34,098 nucleotides of DNA, taken from contig NZ_NCII01000024.1 of NCBI RefSeq assembly GCF_002256775.1, positions 1-34,098 of the forward strand, read 5' to 3'. Every line of letters begins with the position of its first letter. Position 1 is the stretch's first letter. Under the pieces are notes generated by a model. The model was not told the origin of the DNA. It searched no databases and saw only the letters and a list, made by a program, of their open reading frames with translations. Of this stretch, positions 7,689 to 15,602 are shown piece by piece. The position numbers and the translations under genes are program-made. The DNA comes from Novosphingobium sp. 17-62-19. Its GTDB lineage: Bacteria > Pseudomonadota > Alphaproteobacteria > Sphingomonadales > Sphingomonadaceae.

Positions 7689-9342
7689 AGTACTGCTCGC
7701 GCGGCCAAGGCTGTGTCGGCCGGCGCAAGTGATCACCCCAACGCAAAGTCACTTCGGCTGCGCTTGTGACAATGTGAGGACCTCGCGCAAGTGAAACGAC
7801 ATCGCCTGCCGCGTGTCCGACGCGATCAATTGTGATGTCGCCGCCTTCTATGGTGTAAAGACCCGGAACCGCAAAATCGAGTTTCAGATTCGCTGATCCG
7901 GCTGGAATAACTTTCCCCGCAACATATGCAAAACCCCAATGAGGTATGAAATTTTCCTGGATCACTGCTGTGTCTGCAGGAAGAAGTCCGTCAGAAATTC
8001 CATTATTTTTCACAGCGTCAAGAAGCGTTGGTGCGTCAATCAGGAGCAATGGAACGGTTTCCCGGCGCATTGCTTCTGAATAGGAGGGTGAGCCTTTACG
8101 CCTGTAGTCGCGCAAAGCCCAAGCCGTTGCGAACTTGTTCACAGCCCGTGGGAAATCTCCAGCCAAGCCGCAATTGTCGATGTACACCGCTCCGTCTGGA
8201 AACATCTCACGAAGTCCGGTTTGGATGGTTCGCTGCCGCTCGATGACTGCACGGTCTTGCGTGAGCGAAAGGAATATCGCGCTTGCCACCATCCCACCGC
8301 TGATGATGCCAAAGCCATATCTTCGCAGCATCGCTGCAAATTCTGGAGCCGCTGCTACGACAACGGGGGGAAGAATAAAAGCGTAGTGGTAGGGGTAGGC
8401 ATTGTAGTAAAATGGCACGGTCAATAACGGGGCAAATAGCCCAAGGCGCATGACCGCCAACCCATCAAATGCTTTCGCTCTCAACACCGAAATCGGAACC
8501 ATTAGCACGGCAATAGTGAGAATGGGGGCGATCAAAGCCTGTCGAAGCGCCCATCCCTGTTGGGGAAAGAAGCCTTGGGTAAACATCCATTCGATTGATG
8601 TACGCCCAAGCAAGCTGGCATTCTGCAACAGCCCAAGAACGCCGCTGGAGGGCAAATACGGCCCAAAAAGAATTAGCGCGCTACCGAAAATTACCACGCA
8701 CACCGTTATAGTAACGAGTGTGATGCGGTGAAGCCTGTCTTCAAGGCGGTAATAAGCTATCCCAAAGAAAGCAGGGCCATAAAACACACTTTTAATGGTA
8801 CATATGAAGCCGATACCCCCTAATACAACTGCGATCAGAAGTGTGCGTGCTTTGAATGGACCTGTCATTAAAATGTATAACGACATCATGAGGGCTGCGC
8901 TTGCAATCATGTCTGACCGCAACGCGAAAGCGTGCAGAAACACAAATCCACCGCTTGCAAAGGCAAGGCCCGAGATTAGGGCAGCATTCTGATCAACAAA
9001 TCGCCGTGTCATAGCGATGATTATGCCAACGGTAGCTAGTTCGAACGTTAGCGTTATTAGCCGTGCTAATTGGATATGAAAAATGTTGTCGCCCGGAGTA
9101 AATGGTATCCACCAAAACAGTTTCACATAAGGCGTTTGAAACATTTCAGTTGGGCGACCGGCATTAAACTCGGTAATTTCGGAAAAATGATAAAACTCAT
9201 CCCAATTTATGCTTTTAGAAAAGATTAGCTCAATTTGAAGAAGAATAACGACCGAAAGCGCAGCAAGCAAATAGCCACGCGTTCCGATTCCAATCTTCGT
9301 CACCTGCAGGTGAGGTTTATGTTGCTTTGCTAAACTGGTCAT
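7675..9342 (-). CDS. GT-C fold membrane glycosyltransferase-like protein
   Basis: A 555-aa polytopic membrane protein. After a first transmembrane helix (about 23-41) comes NWDEFYHF (46-53). An acidic pair in the first periplasmic loop is typical of PMT/ArnT/GT39-type enzymes that use polyprenyl-phosphate sugars. About ten further hydrophobic helices are followed by a soluble C-terminal domain from about residue 375. The specific family is not certain. The start ATG overlaps the stop of the upstream GT2 gene (ATGA), so the two are co-translated, and a GtrB-like enzyme could supply its lipid-linked sugar. The gene is clearly richer in A+T than its neighbours, with codons such as AAA, AAT and ATA frequent. 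This suggests horizontal acquisition, common for surface-glycan genes. Confidence 0.72.
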   Translation of the reverse strand: MTSLAKQHKPHLQVTKIGIGTRGYLLAALSVVILLQIELIFSKSINWDEFYHFSEITEFNAGRPTEMFQTPYVKLFWWIPFTPGDNIFHIQLARLITLTFELATVGIIIAMTRRFVDQNAALISGLAFASGGFVFLHAFALRSDMIASAALMMSLYILMTGPFKARTLLIAVVLGGIGFICTIKSVFYGPAFFGIAYYRLEDRLHRITLVTITVCVVIFGSALILFGPYLPSSGVLGLLQNASLLGRTSIEWMFTQGFFPQQGWALRQALIAPILTIAVLMVPISVLRAKAFDGLAVMRLGLFAPLLTVPFYYNAYPYHYAFILPPVVVAAAPEFAAMLRRYGFGIISGGMVASAIFLSLTQDRAVIERQRTIQTGLREMFPDGAVYIDNCGLAGDFPRAVNKFATAWALRDYRRKGSPSYSEAMRRETVPLLLIDAPTLLDAVKNNGISDGLLPADTAVIQENFIPHWGFAYVAGKVIPAGSANLKLDFAVPGLYTIEGGDITIDRVGHAAGDVVSLARGPHIVTSAAEVTLRWGDHLRRPTQPWPREQYFTIY

Positions 9343-10349
9343 GCTGCTTCACATGCCTCGGGGTTACCAGATTTTGGGGTGATCTGGGGTCCGTTCCGCA
9401 GCGCGGCAACGTCCTGCTCCAATCGGCGGATGTGACCAAGAGATGCCTCCAGCAGCTTGCGGTTTGCACCTACCAGTTCAGCGAGTACACCCATCAGACC
9501 GGTCATCACGCCCAACACCAATAGCGCGCCACCCAGGACCAGTGATTGCAGATGGCCATCGCCATCGCCCATCGCCCACAGCACCAGAAAGCGCAGCACC
9601 GGCAGCAGGCCGATCGTAGCCAGCGCTCCGCCGATCAGCGCGAAGGTGCGCAGCGGGTTGTAGGTCGCATAGGCACGGCCCATCGTCATCAGCTGGCGTG
9701 CGATGAACTGCGGGATCGATTTGAACAGGCGGCTCGGCCGTTCGGTCGCATTGGTGCGGATCGGTACGCTGATGATCTTGAACCGCTTGCGCCCGGCCTG
9801 GATCAGCATGTCGGTGGTATAGCTGAATTCGGTGGTGATCGTGATGCGCTGTGCAGCGGCACGGCTGATGGCGCGGAAACCGCTGACCGCGTCCGTCACT
9901 TCGGTGCCTGAAAGGTTGCGCACCACCGCACTGCCAAGTCGCTGTAAACACTGCTTGAATGGGCCGAAATGTTCGTTGCGGCCAACGCCGCGATCACCGA
10001 TCACCAGATCCGCTTCGTTCGCCACGATCGGCGCGACCAGCTTGGCAATGTCCTCACCGGCATACTGCCCATCGGCGTCGGTGTTGACGATGATGTCAGC
10101 ACCAGCCGCCAGCGCGGCATCAAGCCCGCTCTGGAATGCGGCGGCGAGGCCGCGGTTCCGGCGGTGGCGCACCAGGTGGTGCGCGCCAAAACGGCGGGCG
10201 ACTTCGGCTGTGCCATCGATGCTGCCATCGTCGATGATCAGAATTTCGATCTTGTCGATACCGGGGATCACGCGAGGCAGGGCGACCAGCGTATCGGGCA
10301 GGCTGTCTGCCTCGTTCAGGCAGGGAATCTGGATGATCAGCTTGGTCAT
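9339..10349 (-). CDS. Family 2 glycosyltransferase, polyprenyl-phosphate type (GtrB/DPM1-like)
   Basis: A 336-aa enzyme with an N-terminal GT-A domain. It starts IIQIPCLNEADSLPDTL, has the nucleotide-sugar acidic site LIIDDGSIDGT (about 38-47) and the DxD-type metal motif NTDADGQY (89-96). Two hydrophobic helices near the C-terminus (about 229-250 and 267-290) and a short coiled tail fit the GtrB/ArnC class that loads a sugar onto polyprenyl phosphate at the inner membrane. The frame stays open to 10454, but the ATG at 10349 (MTKLIIQIPC) begins the fold exactly as in the family and was chosen. It is the first gene of a two-gene unit with the GT-C gene. The donor sugar is unknown. Confidence 0.87.
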   Translation of the reverse strand: MTKLIIQIPCLNEADSLPDTLVALPRVIPGIDKIEILIIDDGSIDGTAEVARRFGAHHLVRHRRNRGLAAAFQSGLDAALAAGADIIVNTDADGQYAGEDIAKLVAPIVANEADLVIGDRGVGRNEHFGPFKQCLQRLGSAVVRNLSGTEVTDAVSGFRAISRAAAQRITITTEFSYTTDMLIQAGRKRFKIISVPIRTNATERPSRLFKSIPQFIARQLMTMGRAYATYNPLRTFALIGGALATIGLLPVLRFLVLWAMGDGDGHLQSLVLGGALLVLGVMTGLMGVLAELVGANRKLLEASLGHIRRLEQDVAALRNGPQITPKSGNPEACEAA

Positions 10350-10448
10350 GTAGCCCCGTTTTACGTCCCGCAGTACGCGCCGCCGGAACACCCCCGTTCC
10401 GTCTGTCATCCGTAGGCCTAGCGCCTCATGGTTAACCCCCGGTAAAGG

Positions 10449-10480
10449 CGCCAAAGCGCTGGCAGCGGGGCGCTTTGGCG
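10449..10480. repeat. Perfect 11-bp inverted repeat in the divergent GT2/EamA spacer
   Basis: CGCCAAAGCGC at 10449-10459 pairs with GCGCTTTGGCG at 10470-10480 around a 10-base loop. It lies 100 bases upstream of the GT2 start and 35 bases upstream of the EamA gene at 10515. A GCGTTTTG stretch follows 12 bases downstream on +, so it could be an attenuator for the EamA gene, a terminator for an unannotated transcript, or an operator in a shared promoter region. Confidence 0.5.
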
Positions 10481-10514
10481 GCTAGGCGGGGTTGCGTTTT
10501 GTTCAGGGGGCTTC

Positions 10515-11405
10515 TTGCAGGACAATCACAGATCAGGCCTGATTTTCGCATTGGGCGGCTTCGCGCTGCTATCGCTTGGCGATATCGCGGTGAAAAGCAT
10601 GGCGGGCCAGTGGCCCGGCACCGCGATTGCCGCGCTGCGCTATGTCGTCGGCGCAGTTGGCCTCGGCGTGATACTGTATCTGCGCGAAGGGTGGGCCGGC
10701 TTTCGCTTCCCGCGCCTACGCTGGCAGATGTTGCGCGGGAGTGGCGTGGCGCTTGCTGCCGTCGCAAGTTTTACCGCATTCCATCTCATGCCGTTGAGTG
10801 AGGCGACCGCAATTTCCTTTACAAGTCCGATGATTACCGCGCTGCTTGCTGCAATCATGCTGGGTGAGGCGCTGCGGCGCGAGACGTTGATCGCCAGCGT
10901 CGTGGCGTTCATCGGTGTGCTGCTGATCCTGCGCCCCAACTTTGCCGTGCTTGGCCCTGCCGCGCTGCTGCCGGTGTTCGCGGCGACCGGGATGGCGCTG
11001 CTGATGATCGCCAACCGCAAGGTGGTGGGTCTGGGGAGCATCCTGTCGATGCAGTTCAACGTGGCCGCGATTGGCGCTGTCTTGCTGGTCATCGCTGCAA
11101 TTGCCGGACATTTCAGCGGTTTGGCAATGTTCGCCGTGCCCCCTCTGCCGCTCCCGGTCCTGCTCAAGAGCGCCGGGATCGCGGTCAGCGCAAGCCTTGC
11201 GCACATGCTGCTTTATCTGGCGACCACGCGGACCGGGGCGGCGGCGATTGCGCCGATGACGTATGTGCAGTTGCTGCTGGCCGGATGCTTTGGCTGGGTG
11301 CTGTTTGATGAGCGGCCCGACCTTGTTGCCGTGATCGGGGCTGCTGTGATCGTGTGTGCGGGGCTGTACCTGTGGCGTGCGGGGCGTGCGCCTAATCCGG
11401 TATAA
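10515..11405 (+). CDS. EamA/DMT-family transporter
   Basis: A 296-aa inner-membrane protein with ten predicted helices in two EamA repeats. The first repeat includes FHLMPLSEATAISFTSPMITALLA, and the second ends in AIAPMTYVQLLLAGCFGWVLFDE followed by a terminal helix, both classic for the DMT superfamily. It is a paralogue-level relative of the transporter at 3199-4107, not a recent copy. The start appears to be TTG at 10515, since no ATG or GTG precedes the first helix in frame. An AGGGGG at 10505-10510 sits 4 bases upstream, a short spacing. The substrate is unknown. It stands alone between a divergent and a convergent gene. Confidence 0.86.
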   Translation: MQDNHRSGLIFALGGFALLSLGDIAVKSMAGQWPGTAIAALRYVVGAVGLGVILYLREGWAGFRFPRLRWQMLRGSGVALAAVASFTAFHLMPLSEATAISFTSPMITALLAAIMLGEALRRETLIASVVAFIGVLLILRPNFAVLGPAALLPVFAATGMALLMIANRKVVGLGSILSMQFNVAAIGAVLLVIAAIAGHFSGLAMFAVPPLPLPVLLKSAGIAVSASLAHMLLYLATTRTGAAAIAPMTYVQLLLAGCFGWVLFDERPDLVAVIGAAVIVCAGLYLWRAGRAPNPV

Positions 11406-11465
11406 TATTCAGCAACGTCATATAATTACGGTCGGTTTCCGCTAAATTTCCAAACGACGCATGAA

Positions 11466-11504
11466 TGCACCTAAATGCACCAAAGCGCACCTAGAGTGCA
11501 CCTA
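11466..11504. repeat. Four short direct repeats spaced by about one helical turn
   Basis: The octamer (T/C)GCACC(T/A)A occurs at 11466, 11476, 11486 and 11497, at intervals of 10, 10 and 11 bases. The last copies run into the 3' end and TAG stop of the HAD gene (11491-11493), so part of the array is coding. The phase near 10.5 bp places every copy on the same face of the helix. It may be a small tandem duplication or a protein-binding array. Confidence 0.5.
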
Positions 11505-12333
11505 ACAGCGGTTCGAGGTCGTTCAGCAGCACCGTGGGGCGGTCTTTTTCGGGCAAGGCAACATCGCTGCCCATGATGCCCGTCGCAAGGCCGACCGACA
11601 TCGCGCCAACCGCATTTGCCATGCGCATTTCCAACGCCGGATCGTCTCCAACAACCACCATGTCCTTCGCGGCGGAGCGGGGCAGGCCGAGCACTTTCAT
11701 CGCGGTGTCGAACGCGACTTTGGACGGCTTGCCCAGAATTCGCGGGCGCTTGCGCGTCATCGCCGTGAGCATGGCGTTGATCGGAAAGCTCGCCCCGATG
11801 GCGCGGCCATTTTCGGTGGCGAAAAACGGAACGTGGCTGGCCGTGACAAGTCGCGCGCCGTTCCACAACGAGTGGCATCCGGCCTCTAACGCATTGAAAT
11901 CAAACTCGCGGAACCAGCCGGTGTAGACGGCGTCCACCCCGTCCGCCTCTTCCGATGGGCTGACCACATCCAGCCCGGCATCGATCAAGGGCGCAGCGCA
12001 GCCTGCGTTGCCGAGCACCCGCACCTTGCGTGCGCCCACGCTATCGAGCCAGACCGCAGCGGATGTCGAGGGCGTGAGCATCTGCCCGTCTTCCACCGGA
12101 AAACCGGCGTTGCGCAATGAGTTGGCATAGACGGCGGGGGGCTTGGCCGTGCCATTGGTAAAGACGACATAGGGCGTTCCGCTGGCTTTCAGAGCTTCCA
12201 GCACGGCGATGGCGTGAGGCAGGGCGCGGTGGCCGCCGCTTTTGGAATCGCCCAGCGCGATGGTGCCGTCCATATCGAAGATGAAGCCTGCCGCGCCGCG
12301 CAGGCGGGCGGTCAATTCTGCGTTCAGTTTCAA
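11491..12333 (-). CDS. HAD-superfamily class IIA hydrolase (NagD/phosphoglycolate phosphatase-like)
   Basis: A 280-aa putative phosphatase. HAD motif I FDMDGT has the nucleophile D20 and acid D22, motif II is VVFTNGT (Asn60), the GKPSKVAFD lysine is K202, and motif IV VVVGDDPALEM has D230 and D231. The large type IIA cap lies between motifs II and III. All catalytic residues are intact. It is the last gene of the carboxylase operon. Its TTG start (12333) overlaps the TGA stop of the carboxyltransferase gene as TTGA, and no ATG or GTG is available upstream in frame. The context suggests it removes a phosphate from an intermediate or side product of the carboxylation pathway. The substrate is unknown. 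Confidence 0.85.
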   Translation of the reverse strand: MKLNAELTARLRGAAGFIFDMDGTIALGDSKSGGHRALPHAIAVLEALKASGTPYVVFTNGTAKPPAVYANSLRNAGFPVEDGQMLTPSTSAAVWLDSVGARKVRVLGNAGCAAPLIDAGLDVVSPSEEADGVDAVYTGWFREFDFNALEAGCHSLWNGARLVTASHVPFFATENGRAIGASFPINAMLTAMTRKRPRILGKPSKVAFDTAMKVLGLPRSAAKDMVVVGDDPALEMRMANAVGAMSVGLATGIMGSDVALPEKDRPTVLLNDLEPLLGAL

Positions 12334-13802
12334 AGCGATGCTCCGGCATGGAGGGCAAGACGGAAGCCGTCGCGCTCGATCACCAGATCGCGCGCATGGG
12401 GCCGTGCCGCCAGTTGGCGCAGCAACGACAGGATCGGTGCGGCGTGGGGCGAGTAGGTGGCGCGCGAACGTCCGGCGACGAGCATGGCATCGACCTGTTC
12501 GCCCGGCATCACCGCGCGCAGCAGGAATTCCTCGTCGGGCAGGTTGGTGCCGAACTGGCGGCGCAGATCGCCAAGTGCCGGAAACATCGGCTCATTTTCC
12601 AGCTCGCGCGAACGCGGGCGGTCCATGATCGTGGCCAGCACTGTTGGATCGACCGGCGATGTGGGCTTGCCGAACTTGCCCATGCAATAGCGGATCACCT
12701 GATCCGAAACTTGCGCATAGCGGCGGTCCCCGATCACGTTGAACAGCGCCTGCGTCATGACCATCTGCGGGAACGGCGTGACCATGATGGGGAAGCCGAG
12801 GTCGGCGCGGACCTGCCCGGTTTCGGCGATCACCGCGTCCATCCGGTCTGACAGGCCGAGTTCTTCCAACTGGCGCGCGATGGTCGTCATGACGCCACCT
12901 GCGATCTGGTGGCGCAGGAAGCTGGCGTCAAAATTCTGCGGGGTGCCGGGGGGCAGGCCTTCCGCCAGCGCGACCTGTTGCCAGTAGGTGGTGAGGCGTT
13001 TCAGCGCGGGTTTGTCTATGCCGACTTCGAAGCCTGCTTCTTCAAGGTTGGCGACCATACGGTTGGCTTCGGGCAAGGATGAGCCGTCGCCGCCGGGGCC
13101 AACGCCGACGTGGATAGCCGAAATGCCCAGCTTTGCGGCTTCCAGACTGGTCATCATGCCGAGGCCGACGGTGGTGTGGGCGTGGATTTCGAGCGGACGG
13201 TTGCCGATGGCAGCCTTTACCGCAGGCACCAGCGTGCGGGCGCGATCTACGGAAAGCAGGCCTGCCGGGTCCTTGATGTAGAACAGGTCGATATGCGGGC
13301 TCTGCCCCACGGCGCGGGCGAAATCGGCGTAGAATTCGTCGGTGTGGATTTCCGAGAGGGTGAAGGTGAGCGCCGCCATGACTTCGGCACTGCCTTCTTC
13401 CTTCACCAGCTTTGCCGCCTCGATCACGGCGGGTACTTCGTGCATCGGGTCGAGCAGGACGAAGCGGCCCACGCCGTTCACCTGCAGCGCGCGATAGACG
13501 AGGCGCATGAATTCAGGGTCGGCCTGTTGCCATGCGATGAAGCGCAGGCCGGTGGTTATGAACTGCAGCGGCGTGGTGGGCATGGCGGCGGCCATGCGGC
13601 GCAGACGCTCCCACGGATTGTTGCGGAAATAGCGGACGGCGACGGCCATGTGGCTGGACGAGGTGAAGTCTATCGCGCGGAAACCGCAGGCTTCGGTCAG
13701 TGCGGCGGCTTGCAGCATGTGCGCGGTGTTGAGGCCGGTGGCGCCCCACAGGCTCTGGTTGCCATCGCGCATGGTGACATCGACGAGACGGATCTGCGTC
13801 AT
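12330..13802 (-). CDS. Biotin-dependent carboxyltransferase subunit (OadA/PycB/HMGL-like TIM barrel)
   Basis: A 490-aa carboxyltransferase that would move CO2 from carboxybiotin to an organic acceptor. It begins IRLVDVTMRDGNQSL, equivalent to the D-T-x-x-R-D-x-x-Q-S motif of pyruvate carboxylase/OadA. FYIKDPAGLL carries the family lysine (K177), and EIHAHTTVGLG gives the metal-binding H207 and H209. Residues 234-243 (GVGPGGDGSS) replace the usual OadA loop, so the acceptor may not be pyruvate or oxaloacetate. There is no fused biotinyl domain. The separate BCCP is upstream. The frame is open to 14063, but the ATG at 13802 overlaps the biotin carboxylase stop (ATGA) and starts the barrel. Paralogues with other acceptors exist, so the substrate is open. 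Confidence 0.85.
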   Translation of the reverse strand: MTQIRLVDVTMRDGNQSLWGATGLNTAHMLQAAALTEACGFRAIDFTSSSHMAVAVRYFRNNPWERLRRMAAAMPTTPLQFITTGLRFIAWQQADPEFMRLVYRALQVNGVGRFVLLDPMHEVPAVIEAAKLVKEEGSAEVMAALTFTLSEIHTDEFYADFARAVGQSPHIDLFYIKDPAGLLSVDRARTLVPAVKAAIGNRPLEIHAHTTVGLGMMTSLEAAKLGISAIHVGVGPGGDGSSLPEANRMVANLEEAGFEVGIDKPALKRLTTYWQQVALAEGLPPGTPQNFDASFLRHQIAGGVMTTIARQLEELGLSDRMDAVIAETGQVRADLGFPIMVTPFPQMVMTQALFNVIGDRRYAQVSDQVIRYCMGKFGKPTSPVDPTVLATIMDRPRSRELENEPMFPALGDLRRQFGTNLPDEEFLLRAVMPGEQVDAMLVAGRSRATYSPHAAPILSLLRQLAARPHARDLVIERDGFRLALHAGASL

Positions 13803-15133
13803 TGGGCAAGTCCTGCAAGGAAGCCAGTATCGACGCCGCCAGCGATGAAGCGCGGGTCTGCGACGATGCGGCGATGGAGCGGTGCGGTGGTGGGCAGGCC
13901 TTCGATGTGCAGCGCTTCCAGCGCTTTGCCCAACTGTTCGACCGCCTGTTCGCGCGTGGGAGCGTGGACGATAAGCTTGCCCATCAGCGAATCGTAGAAG
14001 GGCGGGACCTCTCCTCCGATGCCGATGTGGGTATCGACGCGCACGCCGGTGCCTGCGGGCCATGCGGCGCGGGAAGCGCGGCCGGGGGAGGGGCGGAAAT
14101 CGGCGTCCGGGTCTTCGGCGTTGATGCGCACTTCGATGGCGTGGCCCGTGGGGCGGATCATGGCCTGGGTTAGCGTCAGGTCCTTGCCTATCGCGACGAG
14201 CAGTTGTTGTTCAACCAGATCGACGCCGGTGATTGCTTCGGTGACCGGGTGCTCCACCTGAATGCGGGCGTTCAGTTCTAGGAAATAGAACGAGAAATCG
14301 GTGGCATCGACGAGGAATTCCGCCGTTCCTGCGCCTCGATAGCCCAGATGGCGGGCGAGGCGGACAGCGGCTTGTTCGATGCCTTCGCGTGCGGCCAAAG
14401 GCATTGCGGGGGCAGGCGCTTCCTCAACCAGTTTCTGGAAGCGGCGCTGAATCGAGCAATCGCGCGTGCCGAGGTGGATGGCGTTGGCGCCATCGCCGAG
14501 CAACTGCACTTCGACATGGCGGCCGAGCGCCACGAAGCGTTCGACATAGACCGCCGCGTTGCCGAATGCGGCTTGTGCTTCGGCCTGCGCCATGTCGAGC
14601 GCGGTATCGAGGTCTTCGGCGCGGTCCACGCGGCGCATCCCTTTGCCGCCCCCGCCGGAGACGGCCTTGAGCAGCAAGGGGTAGCCGGTTTGTGCCGCGC
14701 GAGTGTGGACATCGGCGCGGGTGGCGGCTTCTCCGCCGGGGAGGACGGGCAGGCCTGCTTCGACTGCAAGGGCACGAGCAGCGAGTTTGTCGCCCATGCC
14801 TTCGAGTGTGGCGATGTCAGGGCCGACGAAGCGGATGCCTTTTGCCTGCATGGCGCGGGCGAAAGTGGCGTTTTCGGACAGGAATCCGTAACCAGGGTGG
14901 ACGGCGTCGCAGCCCGAACGGACGGCGGCGGCGACCACGCTTTCAACCGAGAGATAGCTTTGTGAGGACGGGCCGGGGCCGACGATTTCTACCTGATCGG
15001 CAAGCTGTGCGGGCAGCGATGTGGCATCTGCAGCCGAGGCACCGAGGACGGTTTCGATCCCCATGGCGCGCGCGGTGCGGATCACGCGGAGCGCAATTTC
15101 CCCGCGATTGGCGATGAACAGTTTGCGGATCAT
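13799..15133 (-). CDS. Biotin carboxylase subunit (AccC-like)
   Basis: A 444-aa ATP-grasp enzyme that carboxylates the biotin of BCCP using ATP and bicarbonate. It has IANRGEIALRVIRTA at the start, the HPGYGFLSEN motif (79-88), GDKLAAR with K116, the flexible glycine loop SGGGGKGMRR (159-168), and the catalytic ELNARIQVEHPVTE (286-299). The length is that of free-standing AccC. Because it is encoded with its own BCCP and an OadA-type carboxyltransferase, I read it as part of a dedicated catabolic carboxylase and not as the acetyl-CoA carboxylase subunit. It starts at ATG 15133, 4 bases after the BCCP stop, and ends overlapping the next gene. Confidence 0.92.
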   Translation of the reverse strand: MIRKLFIANRGEIALRVIRTARAMGIETVLGASAADATSLPAQLADQVEIVGPGPSSQSYLSVESVVAAAVRSGCDAVHPGYGFLSENATFARAMQAKGIRFVGPDIATLEGMGDKLAARALAVEAGLPVLPGGEAATRADVHTRAAQTGYPLLLKAVSGGGGKGMRRVDRAEDLDTALDMAQAEAQAAFGNAAVYVERFVALGRHVEVQLLGDGANAIHLGTRDCSIQRRFQKLVEEAPAPAMPLAAREGIEQAAVRLARHLGYRGAGTAEFLVDATDFSFYFLELNARIQVEHPVTEAITGVDLVEQQLLVAIGKDLTLTQAMIRPTGHAIEVRINAEDPDADFRPSPGRASRAAWPAGTGVRVDTHIGIGGEVPPFYDSLMGKLIVHAPTREQAVEQLGKALEALHIEGLPTTAPLHRRIVADPRFIAGGVDTGFLAGLAQ

Positions 15134-15137
15134 GAGG

Positions 15138-15596
15138 TTAGCTGCCTTCCGGCGTCAGCTTGATGAGCGCATCACCTTTGGCAACGAGTGTGCCATCGGT
15201 AACGAGCACTTCGGCAATCGTGCCGCTGCGCCCGGCGTGGACCGGATTCATCAGCTTCATCGTCTCGACAATGCCGATCACGGTTTCCGGGCCGACTTCA
15301 TCACCGGGCTGGACAAATGGCGGAGCGCCGGGCTGGGGCGCGTGGTAGAACGTGCCGGGCAGCGGTGAGCAGATCGCCGAAGGATCGGCCTCGGCGACAG
15401 TGGCTGCTGCGGCCACGTCACCCGATGCGCCTGCCCATTGCCATTCCTGCGTCAAGCCGCTGTCTGCGCCAACACCTTTGGCCACGCGCAGGCGGAAGCG
15501 GCGGGTAGACAGATCAAGCTCGCTGTAGCCTGATTTGTCGAGGATTGCTGCGATTTCAGCGATATCTTCGTGAGTAAGAGGCAGATCATCGGTCAT
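15138..15596 (-). CDS. Biotin carboxyl carrier protein (AccB-like)
   Basis: A 152-aa swinging-arm protein. The C-terminal biotinyl domain (about 75-150) carries the biotinylation motif ETMKLMN with K114 as the biotin acceptor, preceded by the SPLPGTFYHAPQPGAPPF stretch that resembles the AccB thumb region. An Ala-rich linker (about 57-70) separates a short N-terminal domain. It shuttles CO2 between the biotin carboxylase and the carboxyltransferase encoded next. The ATG at 15596 lies 6 bases after the UPF0261 stop, and the gene ends 4 bases before the biotin carboxylase start. No strong Shine-Dalgarno is visible, consistent with coupling to upstream translation. Confidence 0.92.
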   Translation of the reverse strand: MTDDLPLTHEDIAEIAAILDKSGYSELDLSTRRFRLRVAKGVGADSGLTQEWQWAGASGDVAAAATVAEADPSAICSPLPGTFYHAPQPGAPPFVQPGDEVGPETVIGIVETMKLMNPVHAGRSGTIAEVLVTDGTLVAKGDALIKLTPEGS

Positions 15597-15602
15597 GGGG
15601 GA

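Noticed and set aside
13803-14063. N-terminal extension of the carboxyltransferase
   Set aside because: The extra 87 codons are Arg/His/Pro-rich, lie inside the biotin carboxylase gene in another frame, and precede an ATG that overlaps the stop as ATGA.
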